DNA of 64,000 nucleotides from Occultella gossypii (GCF_019947135.1 NZ_JAGSHT010000009.1:1-64000), one strand, 5' to 3'; shown: positions 27,059 through 37,376, numbered from the stretch's first letter. Program-made: numbers and translations. The notes: generated by a model not told the origin, from the letters alone.

Positions 27059-28017
27059 TCGTGGTGCCCTCCCCTGGCCGCGGCGACGGCGGAGCGCACG
27101 CCACCTGGATCGGCGATGCGGGTGACGTCGGGCGGGTACTGGGCAATCAGTTCACGGGCCTGTGCCACATCGATCCCGGCGATCAGGGCCACCAGGGCGG
27201 TGCGGGCGTCCCCGGCCGCGGCCAGCACGTCCGCACACCGCTCGGGGTCCTGGTCCGTGGCCTGCACCAGCATCCGCACGGTGCGCGCCCGCAGCTTCTG
27301 GTTCGTGGGCGCCACCTCGGTCATCAGGTTCGAGTACGTCTTGCCGAGGCGGACCATCACCGCCGTCGAGAACATGTTCAGGACCATCTTCTGGGCGGTG
27401 CCCGCCTTCATCCGGGTGGAGCCGGTGATCACCTCCGGCCCGGTGTCGACGAGGACAGCCACGTCCACACCCTCGGCCAGGGTGGCGCGGGGGTTCGTGG
27501 CGATCAGGGCGGTCCGGGCCCCCTGCTCCCGCGCGCTGGCGAGGGCGCCGCCCACGTACGGCGTGCGTCCGCTGGCAGCGATCCCGATCACCATGTCCGC
27601 CGGGCCGACGACGCCCAGGTCCGCGGCGCCCGCGGCCGGGTCATCCTCCACACCCTCCACCGCCTGCATCATGGCCCGATCACCGCCGGCCAGGTGTGCC
27701 ACCACCGTCTCCGCGCCGACCCGGTAGGTGGGCATCAGCTCGACGGCGTCGAGCACGCCGAGCCGCCCGGAGGTCCCGGCGCCGCTGTAGTGCACCCGCC
27801 CGCCCGCGCCCAGGGCGGCCACCGCGAGGTCGACCAGGGCGGCCACCTGGTCGGCGACCGCTCCCACCGCCGTCAGGACCGCCGCGTCCTCCTCCATCAT
27901 CAGGCTCACCAGTTCGTCGGTGGGCAGCCGATCGAGGTCCTCGGTGCGGGGGTTGCGCTCCTCCGTGGGTGAGTGCAACCCCAGCACCTCGCGCCAGTCG
28001 TGGGACATCTCGGCCAT
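27055..28017 (-). CDS. murQ: N-acetylmuramic acid 6-phosphate etherase
   Basis: 320 residues, a SIS-domain lyase that removes D-lactate from MurNAc-6-P to give GlcNAc-6-P. GRVHYSGAGTSGRLGVLDAVE contains the first catalytic Glu, and MQAVEGVEDDPAAG carries the second. ITGSTRMKAGTAQKMVLNM is the conserved C-terminal block. The ATG at 28017 is chosen because GAGGAAGG sits at proper distance; the ATG at 28023 would abut that site. Overlaps the regulator gene and starts 2 nt after anmK, so the operon is tightly coupled. Confidence 0.93.
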   Translation of the reverse strand: MAEMSHDWREVLGLHSPTEERNPRTEDLDRLPTDELVSLMMEEDAAVLTAVGAVADQVAALVDLAVAALGAGGRVHYSGAGTSGRLGVLDAVELMPTYRVGAETVVAHLAGGDRAMMQAVEGVEDDPAAGAADLGVVGPADMVIGIAASGRTPYVGGALASAREQGARTALIATNPRATLAEGVDVAVLVDTGPEVITGSTRMKAGTAQKMVLNMFSTAVMVRLGKTYSNLMTEVAPTNQKLRARTVRMLVQATDQDPERCADVLAAAGDARTALVALIAGIDVAQARELIAQYPPDVTRIADPGGVRSAVAAARGGHHE

Positions 28018-28019
28018 GG

Positions 28020-29225
28020 TCATCCTTCCTCGAGTACAAGCGTGTGCACCGGGTCGCGTCCGGGTGGACACGGCGCTGGCGCGGGTGGGGTCAACGAGCC
28101 CAGCACGACGGCGGACCTCGCCCCGGTTGCCCGCCGGCGGCCCGCGCCTGGGGCCGTGCCGGGCAACCCACGAGCCGACAGGTAGCCGAGCAACGCGAAC
28201 AGGTAGGCCTCCTTCGCCTCGGCGGCCAGCCCGAGCGCGTCGGAGGTGACCACGCCCGGTAGCCGTGAGCGTAGTCCGGCCATCAGCGTGGCATTGCGCA
28301 CGCCGCCGCCGGACACCACGACGCGTTCGGTGCGGGCGCCGTCACGAATGATCGCCTCGGCGATGGTCCGGGCGGTGAGCTCGGTGAGCGTGGCGAACAG
28401 GTCGTTGCCACTGGGCACGGCCACCCCGGCGGCGCCCAGTGCAGCGGTGACATAGCCGCCGTCGAAGGTCTCCCGTCCGGTGCTCTTCGGCAACGGCCGG
28501 GCGTAGTACGGATCCGCGAGCAGCACGGCCAGGGCCTGCGGGTCCACGCGACCCGCCGCGGCGAGCGCTCCGTCGGCGTCGAACCTACGCCCGGTGCCGG
28601 CCGCGACCGCGTCGTCCAGGAGGCAGTTGCCAGGCCCGGTGTCGCCGGTCCGCACCGGCCCGTCGCCCACCAGCGTGATGTTCGCGATACCGCCGATGTT
28701 CAGCGCCGCCGTGGGCCGGTCGCCGAGCCAGAGCGCGTCCAGCAGGCTCACCAGCGGGGCACCCTGACCACCGGCGGCGATATCGGCGCTGCGCAGGTCA
28801 TGGATCACGGGCCGCCCGGTGCGCGCCGCGATCCACGCCGCCGAGCCCAGTTGCAACGTGCCCCGCGCCGAGCCGGCGTCATCGCTCACGCCACCACCGC
28901 CGTCGGGTGTGCCCTGTTCCACCCAGTGGTGCACCGTCTGGCCGTGGCTGACCACCAGGTCCACGGCGCCCCACGCCTCGATCGCCCAAGCGCCCGCGTC
29001 TCCGAAGGACTGCCCGATCTCGGTGTCCAACCGGCACACCTCACCCAGGTCGGTGGCCGCCGGCGGCAGCGCAGCCAGGATCCGCCCGCGCAGCGGCGCG
29101 GGCCAGGTCCGCTCCGTGTGCGCCACCATCCGCATCCGGACCACGCCCTCGGCATCGTCGAGATCGGCCAGGGCCACGTCGATGGCGTCGACCGAGGTGC
29201 CCGAACTCAGCGCGAGGACCCTCAT
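28020..29225 (-). CDS. anmK: Anhydro-N-acetylmuramic acid kinase
   Basis: 401 residues. It phosphorylates and ring-opens 1,6-anhydroMurNAc with ATP to MurNAc-6-P, the MurQ substrate. LALSSGTSVDAIDVAL is the N-terminal ATP/phosphate motif, DLVVSHGQTVHHW and TAALNIGGIANITLV follow, and DTGPGNCLLDDAV has the catalytic Asp. The C-terminal about 30 residues are Pro/Arg-rich and beyond the usual family end. The start overlaps the permease stop (ATGA), which fixes the ATG at 29225. Confidence 0.92.
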   Translation of the reverse strand: MRVLALSSGTSVDAIDVALADLDDAEGVVRMRMVAHTERTWPAPLRGRILAALPPAATDLGEVCRLDTEIGQSFGDAGAWAIEAWGAVDLVVSHGQTVHHWVEQGTPDGGGGVSDDAGSARGTLQLGSAAWIAARTGRPVIHDLRSADIAAGGQGAPLVSLLDALWLGDRPTAALNIGGIANITLVGDGPVRTGDTGPGNCLLDDAVAAGTGRRFDADGALAAAGRVDPQALAVLLADPYYARPLPKSTGRETFDGGYVTAALGAAGVAVPSGNDLFATLTELTARTIAEAIIRDGARTERVVVSGGGVRNATLMAGLRSRLPGVVTSDALGLAAEAKEAYLFALLGYLSARGLPGTAPGAGRRRATGARSAVVLGSLTPPAPAPCPPGRDPVHTLVLEEG

Positions 29226-30058
29226 CCCTTCACCGCCCCCGCCGTCAGACCGGATGCGAGGCGCCGCTGGACGACCACGAAGAAGATCACCACGGGCACC
29301 GTGATCAGCGAGGAGGCGGCCATCACCGCCCCCCAGTCCGCGGTGTTCTGGCCGAAGAACCGCTGCAGGCCCACGGCCACCGTGTACTTGTCCGCATCCT
29401 GCAGGAACGTGAGCGCGAAGATGAACTCGTTCCATGCGGTGATGAACGAGAACACGCTGGTCGCCACCACGCCGGGAGCCACCAGCGGCAGCAGTACCGC
29501 CCAGAACATCCGGCCCCAGGATGCACCGTCCATATAGGCGGCCTCCTCGACCTCCTTCGGCACCGCGGCCACGAAGCCACGGAGCATCCAGACCGCGAAC
29601 GGCAGCGAGAAGGCGAGGTAGACGATCACCAGGCCGAGGAGACTGTTCAGCATCTGCAGGTTCTTCGCCTGCAGGAACAACGGGATGACCAGCGCCTCGA
29701 GCGGAACCATCTGCACGATCAGGATCAGCACCAGCACCGCCTTGCGGAACGTGAACGCGAAGCGTGCCACCGCCACCGCGGCGAGCAGTGCCACGGCAGC
29801 GGAGATGAGCACGGTACCCACCGCGACGATCGCCGAGTTCCGCATGAACTGGCCGAACCCGCCGACGTCCAGGACCCGGACGAAGTGGTCCAGGGTCAGA
29901 TCGGTGGGGATCAGGGTGGCGCCGCGGTGCGCCGCGTCCACATCGACCGCGCTGGAGAACATCCAGTACGCGGGGAAGAGCGCGAACGCGAGGATCGCGG
30001 CCACCCCGAGCGACTTGCCGAGGGCCGGCCACGCCAGTGCCGAACCGGTCCGCCTCAC
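29222..30058 (-). CDS. ABC transporter permease (MalG type), MurNAc operon
   Basis: 278 residues, six membrane helices; PKEVEEAAYMDGASWGRMFWAVLLP is the EAA loop. It overlaps both neighbours by 4 nt. Partner of the permease encoded upstream. By operon content it should import MurNAc, anhydroMurNAc or a GlcNAc-containing disaccharide; the sugar is inferred, not read from the permease itself. Confidence 0.88.
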   Translation of the reverse strand: MRRTGSALAWPALGKSLGVAAILAFALFPAYWMFSSAVDVDAAHRGATLIPTDLTLDHFVRVLDVGGFGQFMRNSAIVAVGTVLISAAVALLAAVAVARFAFTFRKAVLVLILIVQMVPLEALVIPLFLQAKNLQMLNSLLGLVIVYLAFSLPFAVWMLRGFVAAVPKEVEEAAYMDGASWGRMFWAVLLPLVAPGVVATSVFSFITAWNEFIFALTFLQDADKYTVAVGLQRFFGQNTADWGAVMAASSLITVPVVIFFVVVQRRLASGLTAGAVKG

Positions 30059-31023
30059 AGGTCCTCCTCCCTGAACAGCGTGCGCATGTACACCACCGTG
30101 ATGACGAGCAGGATCCCGGTGAGCAGCACCGCGATGGCCGAGCCCATGCCGTACTTGCCCTGCGCGAAGGACTGGATGTAGGACCAGACACCCAGGTTGA
30201 ACACCTCGGCGTTGCCGCCGTTGCCGCCCGGCATCAGGTAGATCTGGGTGAACACCTTGAAGTCCCAGATCGTGGAGAGGATCGTCACCACGGCGAAGAC
30301 CGGCTTGAGCATCGGCGCGGTGATCTGCCAGAACCGTCGCCAGGCGCCGGCGCCGTCCATGGTGGCCGCCTCATAGAGTTCCTTCGGCACGGTGAGCAGG
30401 CCGGCGAGCACGGTGATCGCCACGAACGGGAAACCGTGGTGGACCACGTTCAGGGTGGCGATGGCGTAGAAGCCGAGCCGGTCCGTGTACCAGTTCACGG
30501 TGCCGGGCTCGATGATGCCGAGCCCGGCCAGCACGCTCGCCACCAGCCCGTTCAGCGGGTCGAACAGCCAGATCCAGACGTAGGTGCCGGTGACAGCGGG
30601 CACCGCCCAGGCGACCATGATCGCCGTCGAGCAGACCGTCTTCCAGAACGTGCCGAGGATGTTCAGGAACAGGGCCACAAGCGTGCCGAGTCCCACGGTC
30701 AGCACCACACAGCAGGCGGCGAAGCCCACCGTGTTCGGCAGCACGACCGTCCACAGGTAGGAGTCACCGAGGATCGCCGCGTAGTTCTCCCAGCCGATGT
30801 AGTTCGCCTCTCCGGAGACCAGCTCACGCAGGCCGAAGTCCTGGAAGGACAGATCCACCACGCGCACCAGCGGCCACAGCAGCAGCACTGCCAGCACGGC
30901 CAGGGTCGGTGCGAGCAGCACCCACGGGCGCACGGCCCGGCGCCGGGCGGCTCGGCGCCGACGCGCGTCCGGGGCCGGCCCGCGTGGCACGATCGGTGCC
31001 ACGCGGGCCGTGGACGTGGTCAC
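30055..31023 (-). CDS. ABC transporter permease (MalF type), MurNAc operon
   Basis: 322 residues. An Arg-rich cytosolic tail (ARRRRAARRRAVRPW) precedes six helices; the EAA loop is ELYEAATMDGAGAWRRFWQITAP. It begins 1 nt after the binding-protein stop. No ATP-binding subunit is encoded in the operon. Confidence 0.88.
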   Translation of the reverse strand: MTTSTARVAPIVPRGPAPDARRRRAARRRAVRPWVLLAPTLAVLAVLLLWPLVRVVDLSFQDFGLRELVSGEANYIGWENYAAILGDSYLWTVVLPNTVGFAACCVVLTVGLGTLVALFLNILGTFWKTVCSTAIMVAWAVPAVTGTYVWIWLFDPLNGLVASVLAGLGIIEPGTVNWYTDRLGFYAIATLNVVHHGFPFVAITVLAGLLTVPKELYEAATMDGAGAWRRFWQITAPMLKPVFAVVTILSTIWDFKVFTQIYLMPGGNGGNAEVFNLGVWSYIQSFAQGKYGMGSAIAVLLTGILLVITVVYMRTLFREEDL

Positions 31024-31024
31024 C

Positions 31025-32347
31025 TCAGGACCCGGCGCTGAACGTCTCGTTCATGGCGGTGACCGCCTCCGCGGCCGCCTCCTCGACACCCATCCGCCCG
31101 GTCAGGATGTTCTGGACCATGGCCTCGACGGTCTTCGCGCCCTGGATCTGACCGAAGGCCGGCGTCAGCGGCACCGACCTACCCGCCTCCAGCATCTGCT
31201 GGGCGAACGGGGCGACCAGCGGGTCCTCGCTCTCGGCGATCTCCGCCAGGGCGCTCGCCTGGCCCGGGAAGAAGCCGGTCTGCTCGGACCAGTCGGCGGC
31301 GGACTGACCGGTGCTCATCAGCTCGATGAACTCCCAACCGAGATCCTGTTGATCGGAATCGGCCCACACCCCGAGGTGCGAGCCGCCGAGGAACGAGCCG
31401 GCCGGCCCGCCGTCACGCGACGGGATCGGGAACGCGCCGATGCTCTCCATCAGATCCGGGGCGTCCTGCGCGATCCTCCCCACGGTCCAGTTGCCGGCGA
31501 TGATCATCCCGACGTTGCCCTGCTCGAACGCGGCGAGCGCGTCCGCCTCGTTCCAGGTGTCCGCGGCCGCGGTCGAGGCCCCGTGCTCGAGTGCGAGGCC
31601 GGTGTAGTACTCCAGCCCTTCGATCGACTCCGGGGAGTCGAGGGTTGCGGTCCAGGTACCGTCGGACTCGGTGGCGATCTCTCCCCCGGCGCCCCAGATG
31701 AACGGGTACGCGCTGTACTGGGAGTCCCCCGGGATCGGGAACGGGATCACGTTCGGGTCGGAGGCCTTGAGTGCCTCCACCGCCGCAGTCAGCTCCTCCC
31801 AGTTCGTGGGCGTCTCGGTGATGCCCGCCGCCTCGAACAGATCCCGGTTGTAGATGATCGAGCGCACCCCGGCGTACCAGGGCATGCCGTAGAGCGCGCC
31901 GTCGTAGGTGCCCGCCTCGGCGAGTCCCTCGACGAGATCGCCGTCGAGGCCGGCCCCCTCGATGCTGGCCGTCAGGTCCGCGAGCACACCGAGCTCGGCG
32001 AACTCGGCGGTCCAGGTGGTGCCCACCTCGGCGACGTCCGGACCGGTGCCGCCTGCGATCGAGGTGACGAACTTGTCATGGGCGCCGTCCCAGGGCTGGA
32101 ACTGCACGTCCAGCTCGGCTCCGGTCCGGGCCGTGAACTCCTCCGCCACACCGTCGAAATAGCCGCTGGCATCCGGGTTGGTGCCTTCCATGATCCAGAC
32201 GGTGAGCGTCTGTCCCTCGAAGCCACCGCCCTCCTCGGCGCCACTGCCGGCGTCCGTCGGCTCGTCTCCGGTGTCGCCGCCACTGCTGCACGCCGCCAGC
32301 GCCAGAACCAGGGCGCCAGCCGTCAATGCGGGAATCGATCTCTTCAT
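31025..32347 (-). CDS. ABC substrate-binding lipoprotein, MurNAc operon
   Basis: 440 residues. Signal peptide with lipobox LALAACSS (Cys about residue 20), then a Gly/Asp/Glu linker and a family 1 solute-binding fold (LTVWIMEGTNPDASGYFDGVAEEF). ATG at 32347 with GAGGGAG upstream; the longer open frame is not protein-like. First main gene of the operon, preceded by a short ORF whose stop is 5 nt from this ATG. Proposed ligand is a muropeptide-derived sugar, inferred from AnmK/MurQ. Confidence 0.88.
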   Translation of the reverse strand: MKRSIPALTAGALVLALAACSSGGDTGDEPTDAGSGAEEGGGFEGQTLTVWIMEGTNPDASGYFDGVAEEFTARTGAELDVQFQPWDGAHDKFVTSIAGGTGPDVAEVGTTWTAEFAELGVLADLTASIEGAGLDGDLVEGLAEAGTYDGALYGMPWYAGVRSIIYNRDLFEAAGITETPTNWEELTAAVEALKASDPNVIPFPIPGDSQYSAYPFIWGAGGEIATESDGTWTATLDSPESIEGLEYYTGLALEHGASTAAADTWNEADALAAFEQGNVGMIIAGNWTVGRIAQDAPDLMESIGAFPIPSRDGGPAGSFLGGSHLGVWADSDQQDLGWEFIELMSTGQSAADWSEQTGFFPGQASALAEIAESEDPLVAPFAQQMLEAGRSVPLTPAFGQIQGAKTVEAMVQNILTGRMGVEEAAAEAVTAMNETFSAGS

Positions 32348-32352
32348 GCCGA

Positions 32353-32427
32353 TTACTCCCTCGCGTCCGGCTGTCGTCCCCCGCCGGTCCAGGGTGGTGC
32401 GTCGGCCTCGTCGCCGACATCCGTCAT
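32353..32427 (-). CDS. Possible 24-residue leader ORF
   Basis: An ATG at 32427 follows GGAAG at 8 nt and opens 24 codons (begins MTDVGDEADAPPW, ends GGRQPDARE) to a TAA 5 nt before the binding-protein ATG. The ribosome binding site of that gene lies inside this ORF, so translation could be coupled. Acidic, hydrophilic, no membrane segment. No relative recognised; it may also be chance. Confidence 0.35.
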   Translation of the reverse strand: MTDVGDEADAPPWTGGGRQPDARE

Positions 32428-32596
32428 GGTGATTTCTTCCTAGATCCCCTGCTTGTCGGGAAACTATCATCATCTCGGCCAGGGCAACAGGGCCGGGCGA
32501 GCACCGGCACGTCGTGGCTGGAGGCGTGCCTCGGCGACCCGGCTCGGTCGACGTCGACCAGCCGGGACGAATGGCGATGACCGGCACGTCGATCGA

Positions 32597-32806
32597 GGTG
32601 CGGACCGGACTCGGCACGGCAGCACCAGGACGCCTCTGCATGCAGCCGCGGCGAAGCTCCTCCCCAAGACGGTCGATATCCTGGTGGCCGCAAGTGCCGA
32701 TGCCACGGCCACGGACGACCGCGGGCGCACCGCGCTCGACATCGCCATGATCCGGGCGGCCCCAGGCATCGCCGTCGCCGCCGTCGAGGTTGCGCACCTG
32801 CCATGA
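32597..32806 (+). pseudogene. Ankyrin-repeat protein remnant
   Basis: The reading frame from about 32597 encodes GADRTRHGSTRTPLHAAA followed by DILVAASADATATDDRGRTALDIA, about one and a half ankyrin repeats. There is no credible start: the frame upstream (32453 on) is low-complexity antisense-like sequence with no binding site, and further ankyrin-like traces appear in other frames. It ends in TGA overlapping the ATG of the next short ORF. Read as the 3' end of a decayed ankyrin gene. Apart from the leader ORF, nothing else is seen in 32428-32596. Confidence 0.55.
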
Positions 32807-32997
32807 CCAAGCTCCTCTCGATGTTCGAGGTCTCCATTCCGCTCGAAGCCGCCGCAGTGCAGGGCGTCGCCGGCGCAGTGGCGACGCTGACCGGCGGTGC
32901 GTACTCGCCGCCGGCGATCGACACGCTCACCGAGCAGGCGGTGGCCTGGTTGCCGGCCAGTCCGGCTCGGGTGCCACTGGGCGCTCATCGTCGCTGA
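32803..32997 (+). CDS. Short hypothetical ORF after ankyrin remnant
   Basis: 64 residues (TKLLSMFEVSIPLEAAAVQGVAGAVATLTGG at the start), ATG overlapping the ankyrin stop as ATGA. The same frame continues after its TGA through 33079 into the next ORF, so it may be the first part of one gene interrupted by a stop codon. No family recognised. Confidence 0.25.
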   Translation: MTKLLSMFEVSIPLEAAAVQGVAGAVATLTGGAYSPPAIDTLTEQAVAWLPASPARVPLGAHRR

Positions 32998-33078
32998 GAG
33001 ACCCCGAGCTCGGTACGCCCCTCAGGCAACTGTGCGGCGGAACCCGATCCAGGCGAGCCCGCGACGTGCTACTCCTAC

Positions 33079-33729
33079 GTGATGACCACGGCCTACTCGC
33101 TGCTCGAACGGGTCTACGCGATCGACAACGGCGACGCGCACGTCCCCAAACTCAATCGACGCGACCCGACACTTCCACGAACCCGTACGGTGACGCACGA
33201 CGAGGCCATGGCGTACTGGGCGGATTTCCGCGCGCTGCTCGAGCCGTACGAGTTAGCCGCGCACCAGTTGCGCACGGGCCATGCCGGCGGGCTCAGGGAT
33301 GCGGTCGCCTATCTCGACGCGCGACCGCGCTTCTTCGGCTCTGGCTACCTGACCGAGGAGTTGATGCACGCCCTCTCCGTGGGTCCGGACCCAGGTTCGT
33401 ACAAGCCGCTACTTCGTCGCGTCGTGCTGCGGGATACCCCTCACCTGCCGCACAGGTCCTTGCGATACGTGGCACAGTTGGCGGCGCGGGTCTGGGACCC
33501 ATCTCTGGACTACGACCTCGCCCAGCTCGAGCGGGGGCCTGCTCAGCGCCCGGCATGGACTGCGCGAATGGTCCGCACGCGAGCCACACAGGTGCTGGCC
33601 TCACGGGGCGGACAGGGTCGCCTCGGTCAACTGGGCAGGGTACGGCAGCTCGATGCCCGGACCCATCCCGTCTCCGGACCTCCCGGAACCAGGACGCGGC
33701 GAACGGCCGACGCGGAACGGTCGGGCTGA
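33079..33729 (+). CDS. Hypothetical protein, possibly part of a broken gene
   Basis: 216 residues from GTG 33079 (ATG at 33082 also possible). The first about 150 residues look like a real soluble alpha-helical protein (AYSLLERVYAIDNGDAH, EAMAYWADFRALLEPYELAAH, FFGSGYLTEELMHAL). The last 50 become Arg/Gly/Thr-rich and look like read-through. The frame is open upstream for 27 codons to a TGA at 32995 and joins the preceding short ORF. Family not recognised. No ribosome binding site stands out, so expression is doubtful. Confidence 0.4.
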   Translation: MMTTAYSLLERVYAIDNGDAHVPKLNRRDPTLPRTRTVTHDEAMAYWADFRALLEPYELAAHQLRTGHAGGLRDAVAYLDARPRFFGSGYLTEELMHALSVGPDPGSYKPLLRRVVLRDTPHLPHRSLRYVAQLAARVWDPSLDYDLAQLERGPAQRPAWTARMVRTRATQVLASRGGQGRLGQLGRVRQLDARTHPVSGPPGTRTRRTADAERSG

Positions 33730-33797
33730 GGTCCCACCCGATGGAGGACGGAAGGAGTCTCGCGCGGACCGGGATCAGGAGAAGCGCTGGGTGTTGC

Positions 33798-33803
33798 TAC
33801 GGT
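33798..33803 (+). promoter_or_regulatory. -10 box TACGGT, probable leaderless start
   Basis: TACGGT, seven bases, then GTG at 33811. It favours that GTG over the GTG at 33802, which overlaps the box. Confidence 0.5.
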
Positions 33804-33810
33804 GACTGGC

Positions 33811-34473
33811 GTGTTCTCGGACTGGAAGCGGCGGCGCGCTGCCCGGCGAGTCAAGCCCGGGGATGGGCACGCGCTCCAGCGGTTCCGGTGGTGGCAGCTG
33901 CTCTCTCGTGCACTGTTCCATCTGTCCCTGACCGGTGCGGACGGCGAGCCGGAGATCTGGACCGTGGACGTGCGCCTCTGGGGAGACTCGAACGGGGAGG
34001 TCCGAGCCGAGCTCTACCGGGACGGCCAGCACTACGCCCGGTCCAAACTTCCGGCCGCGTTCTCGGTGCCCGGCGGCACCGTGGAGGTGGCGACCAGCAG
34101 TTATGGACTGAAGCGCTGCCACTACGTGAGCGACGGCGGCGCCGTGCGGCAACTCCAGCCCGACCCCGCTTCGGCCGAGGGCCGCCGCGCGCGTCTGGAC
34201 CGTAAGCGCCCCGGCCTGAGCCGCGCCATCGGGTTCGCGAGCGTGGCTGTCCTCATCGTTGCTCTGACCCTCGGCATCCCGCAGATCGTTGAGGAGATCT
34301 CGCAGATACCGCCGGTGGCGGCCAACCTCGGCACCTTCACCTCACCGGTCCAGCTCCCCGCGTGGCTCAACGTCGCACTCCTGCTGGCCACCCTCGTGGC
34401 CAGCACCGAACGTGCCCTGCGCCTGCGCTACCACTGGCTGCTCGACGGCGGGCTCTTCGACGGCGAAGGCTAG
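33811..34473 (+). CDS. Hypothetical membrane protein with two C-terminal helices
   Basis: 220 residues. A basic N-terminus (WKRRRAARRVK), a soluble beta-rich domain of about 130 residues containing FHLSLTGADGEPEIWTVDV and ARSKLPAAFSVPGG, then two membrane helices (about residues 140-160 and 180-200) joined by a short loop. Family not recognised. The soluble domain is predicted cytosolic. It ends 20 nt before the convergent thioesterase gene. Confidence 0.65.
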   Translation: MFSDWKRRRAARRVKPGDGHALQRFRWWQLLSRALFHLSLTGADGEPEIWTVDVRLWGDSNGEVRAELYRDGQHYARSKLPAAFSVPGGTVEVATSSYGLKRCHYVSDGGAVRQLQPDPASAEGRRARLDRKRPGLSRAIGFASVAVLIVALTLGIPQIVEEISQIPPVAANLGTFTSPVQLPAWLNVALLLATLVASTERALRLRYHWLLDGGLFDGEG

Positions 34474-34493
34474 GCGCCCGTGGACGCTCTGGC

Positions 34494-34955
34494 TCAGCCC
34501 CGGCGTCGGAACTCGATCGGTTCCTCAAGGAGCGGCTCGAGCGCACCGCGCTCGTCGTCGGTGAGGCGCCGGGGCCGCCCGGAGGCGGCGTCGACCATGA
34601 CGATCGACGTCGCCGCCCGGGCGCAGACCTGCCCGCCGGGGCCGTGCACCTCGTAGCAGACCTCGAGGCTGGCGCCGCCGATCTTGCCGATCCACAACTC
34701 GACGTGGACCGGCTCCTGGCGGTATTCCAGCGGCGCCAGATACTCGATCTCCTGCCGAGCCACCAGCGTGTAGCTGGACGCGCCCGCCCCGCCGGCCAGC
34801 ACCTTCGTGGCAGCCGACTCGCGGTCATCACCCGTGGCCCAGAACGTGGCGATGCGGGCCTCCTCGAGGAGGGTCAGCATCGCCGCGTTGTTGACGTGGC
34901 CGTACGCGTCCAGGTCGGCCCAGCGCATCGGCACCGGGACGCTGATCCGTGGCAC
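34494..34955 (-). CDS. 4HBT-type acyl-CoA thioesterase
   Basis: 153 residues, single hotdog. RWADLDAYGHVNNAAMLTLLEEAR is the 4-hydroxybenzoyl-CoA thioesterase signature with the catalytic Asp. It hydrolyses short acyl or aroyl CoA esters. It begins 3 nt after the EttA stop, so is co-transcribed with it. The same pairing occurs in M. tuberculosis (Rv2475c near Rv2477c, from memory). Confidence 0.85.
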   Translation of the reverse strand: MPRISVPVPMRWADLDAYGHVNNAAMLTLLEEARIATFWATGDDRESAATKVLAGGAGASSYTLVARQEIEYLAPLEYRQEPVHVELWIGKIGGASLEVCYEVHGPGGQVCARAATSIVMVDAASGRPRRLTDDERGALEPLLEEPIEFRRRG

Positions 34956-34958
34956 GGA

Positions 34959-36641
<1,683 letters not shown>

Positions 36642-36827
36642 AACTCTCCCAGGACTGGATACGGGGTGATCAACCCCTAACCCTACGCATCGCAGCGCTG
36701 GATGTCGTATCGCCCGTCCACCGGGCCGGGCACTGCCGGAGCCGCGCCCTGGCGCGCCGACCACGCAGGAGGAGCTGCGCCGTCGGCTGCGGTGCGGTCC
36801 GGGGCAGGGCGGACCGCACCGCCCTGC

Positions 36828-37376
36828 TCAGAACGGGGCCCCGACCTTCTCGACCAGCGACTGGCCGTCCTCGAAATGCGACGCTCCGTCGCCGGAGTCC
36901 TCGGCGTCCGGGTCCTGGTCGAGCGCGTCGTCCAGGGGGTCGGGCGGCGCCTCCTCCTCGTCGGACAGCACGGCCAGGCCGGAGACATCCACCGACCCGT
37001 CCGCCGCATCCCGCCGCACCTTCCGGACCGACGCGATGGCACGGCTGATCTCCACCCCGAAGGCGGACGGGCGGATGACGGGCTCCCACCCGGACCCGCC
37101 GTCCTTGGTGGCGTACTCGTGGAAGGACAACCGGCCCTGGACGAGCACGGCGTCCCCCTTGTGGACGCTCTCGGAGATGTTGGTGGCGAGGTCGCCGTTC
37201 GCCTTCACGGCGTACCACTGGGTGGCGCCGTCGGTCCACTCCTGCGACTTGCGGTCGAAGTAGCGGGGCGTGGTGGCGACGCTCACGCTGACGAAGGGCG
37301 GGCGCCCATCGTTGAGGTAGAGCGTGGGGGTTTGGCCCACGTGTCCTTGGATCGTGACTTCGACGTCCTTCGGCAT
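36828..37376 (-). CDS. ssb: Single-stranded DNA-binding protein paralogue
   Basis: 182 residues. An OB fold occupies residues 1-110 (VEVTIQGHVGQTPTLY, ATQWYAVKANGDLATNISESVHKGDAVLVQGRL). The acidic linker is rich in Asp/Glu/Pro. The tail ends VEKVGAPF, not the DDDIPF-like tip by which canonical SSB recruits partner proteins, so this is probably the second actinobacterial SSB-type protein (Rv2478c-like), not the replication SSB. ATG after GAAGGAA. Confidence 0.85.
   Translation of the reverse strand: MPKDVEVTIQGHVGQTPTLYLNDGRPPFVSVSVATTPRYFDRKSQEWTDGATQWYAVKANGDLATNISESVHKGDAVLVQGRLSFHEYATKDGGSGWEPVIRPSAFGVEISRAIASVRKVRRDAADGSVDVSGLAVLSDEEEAPPDPLDDALDQDPDAEDSGDGASHFEDGQSLVEKVGAPF

Noticed and set aside
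28020-30191. 723-residue fusion protein containing AnmK
   Set aside because: The N-terminal 320 codons are Arg/Gly/Pro-rich antisense-like sequence over the permease frame; AnmK starts at the ATG at 29225, which overlaps the permease stop.
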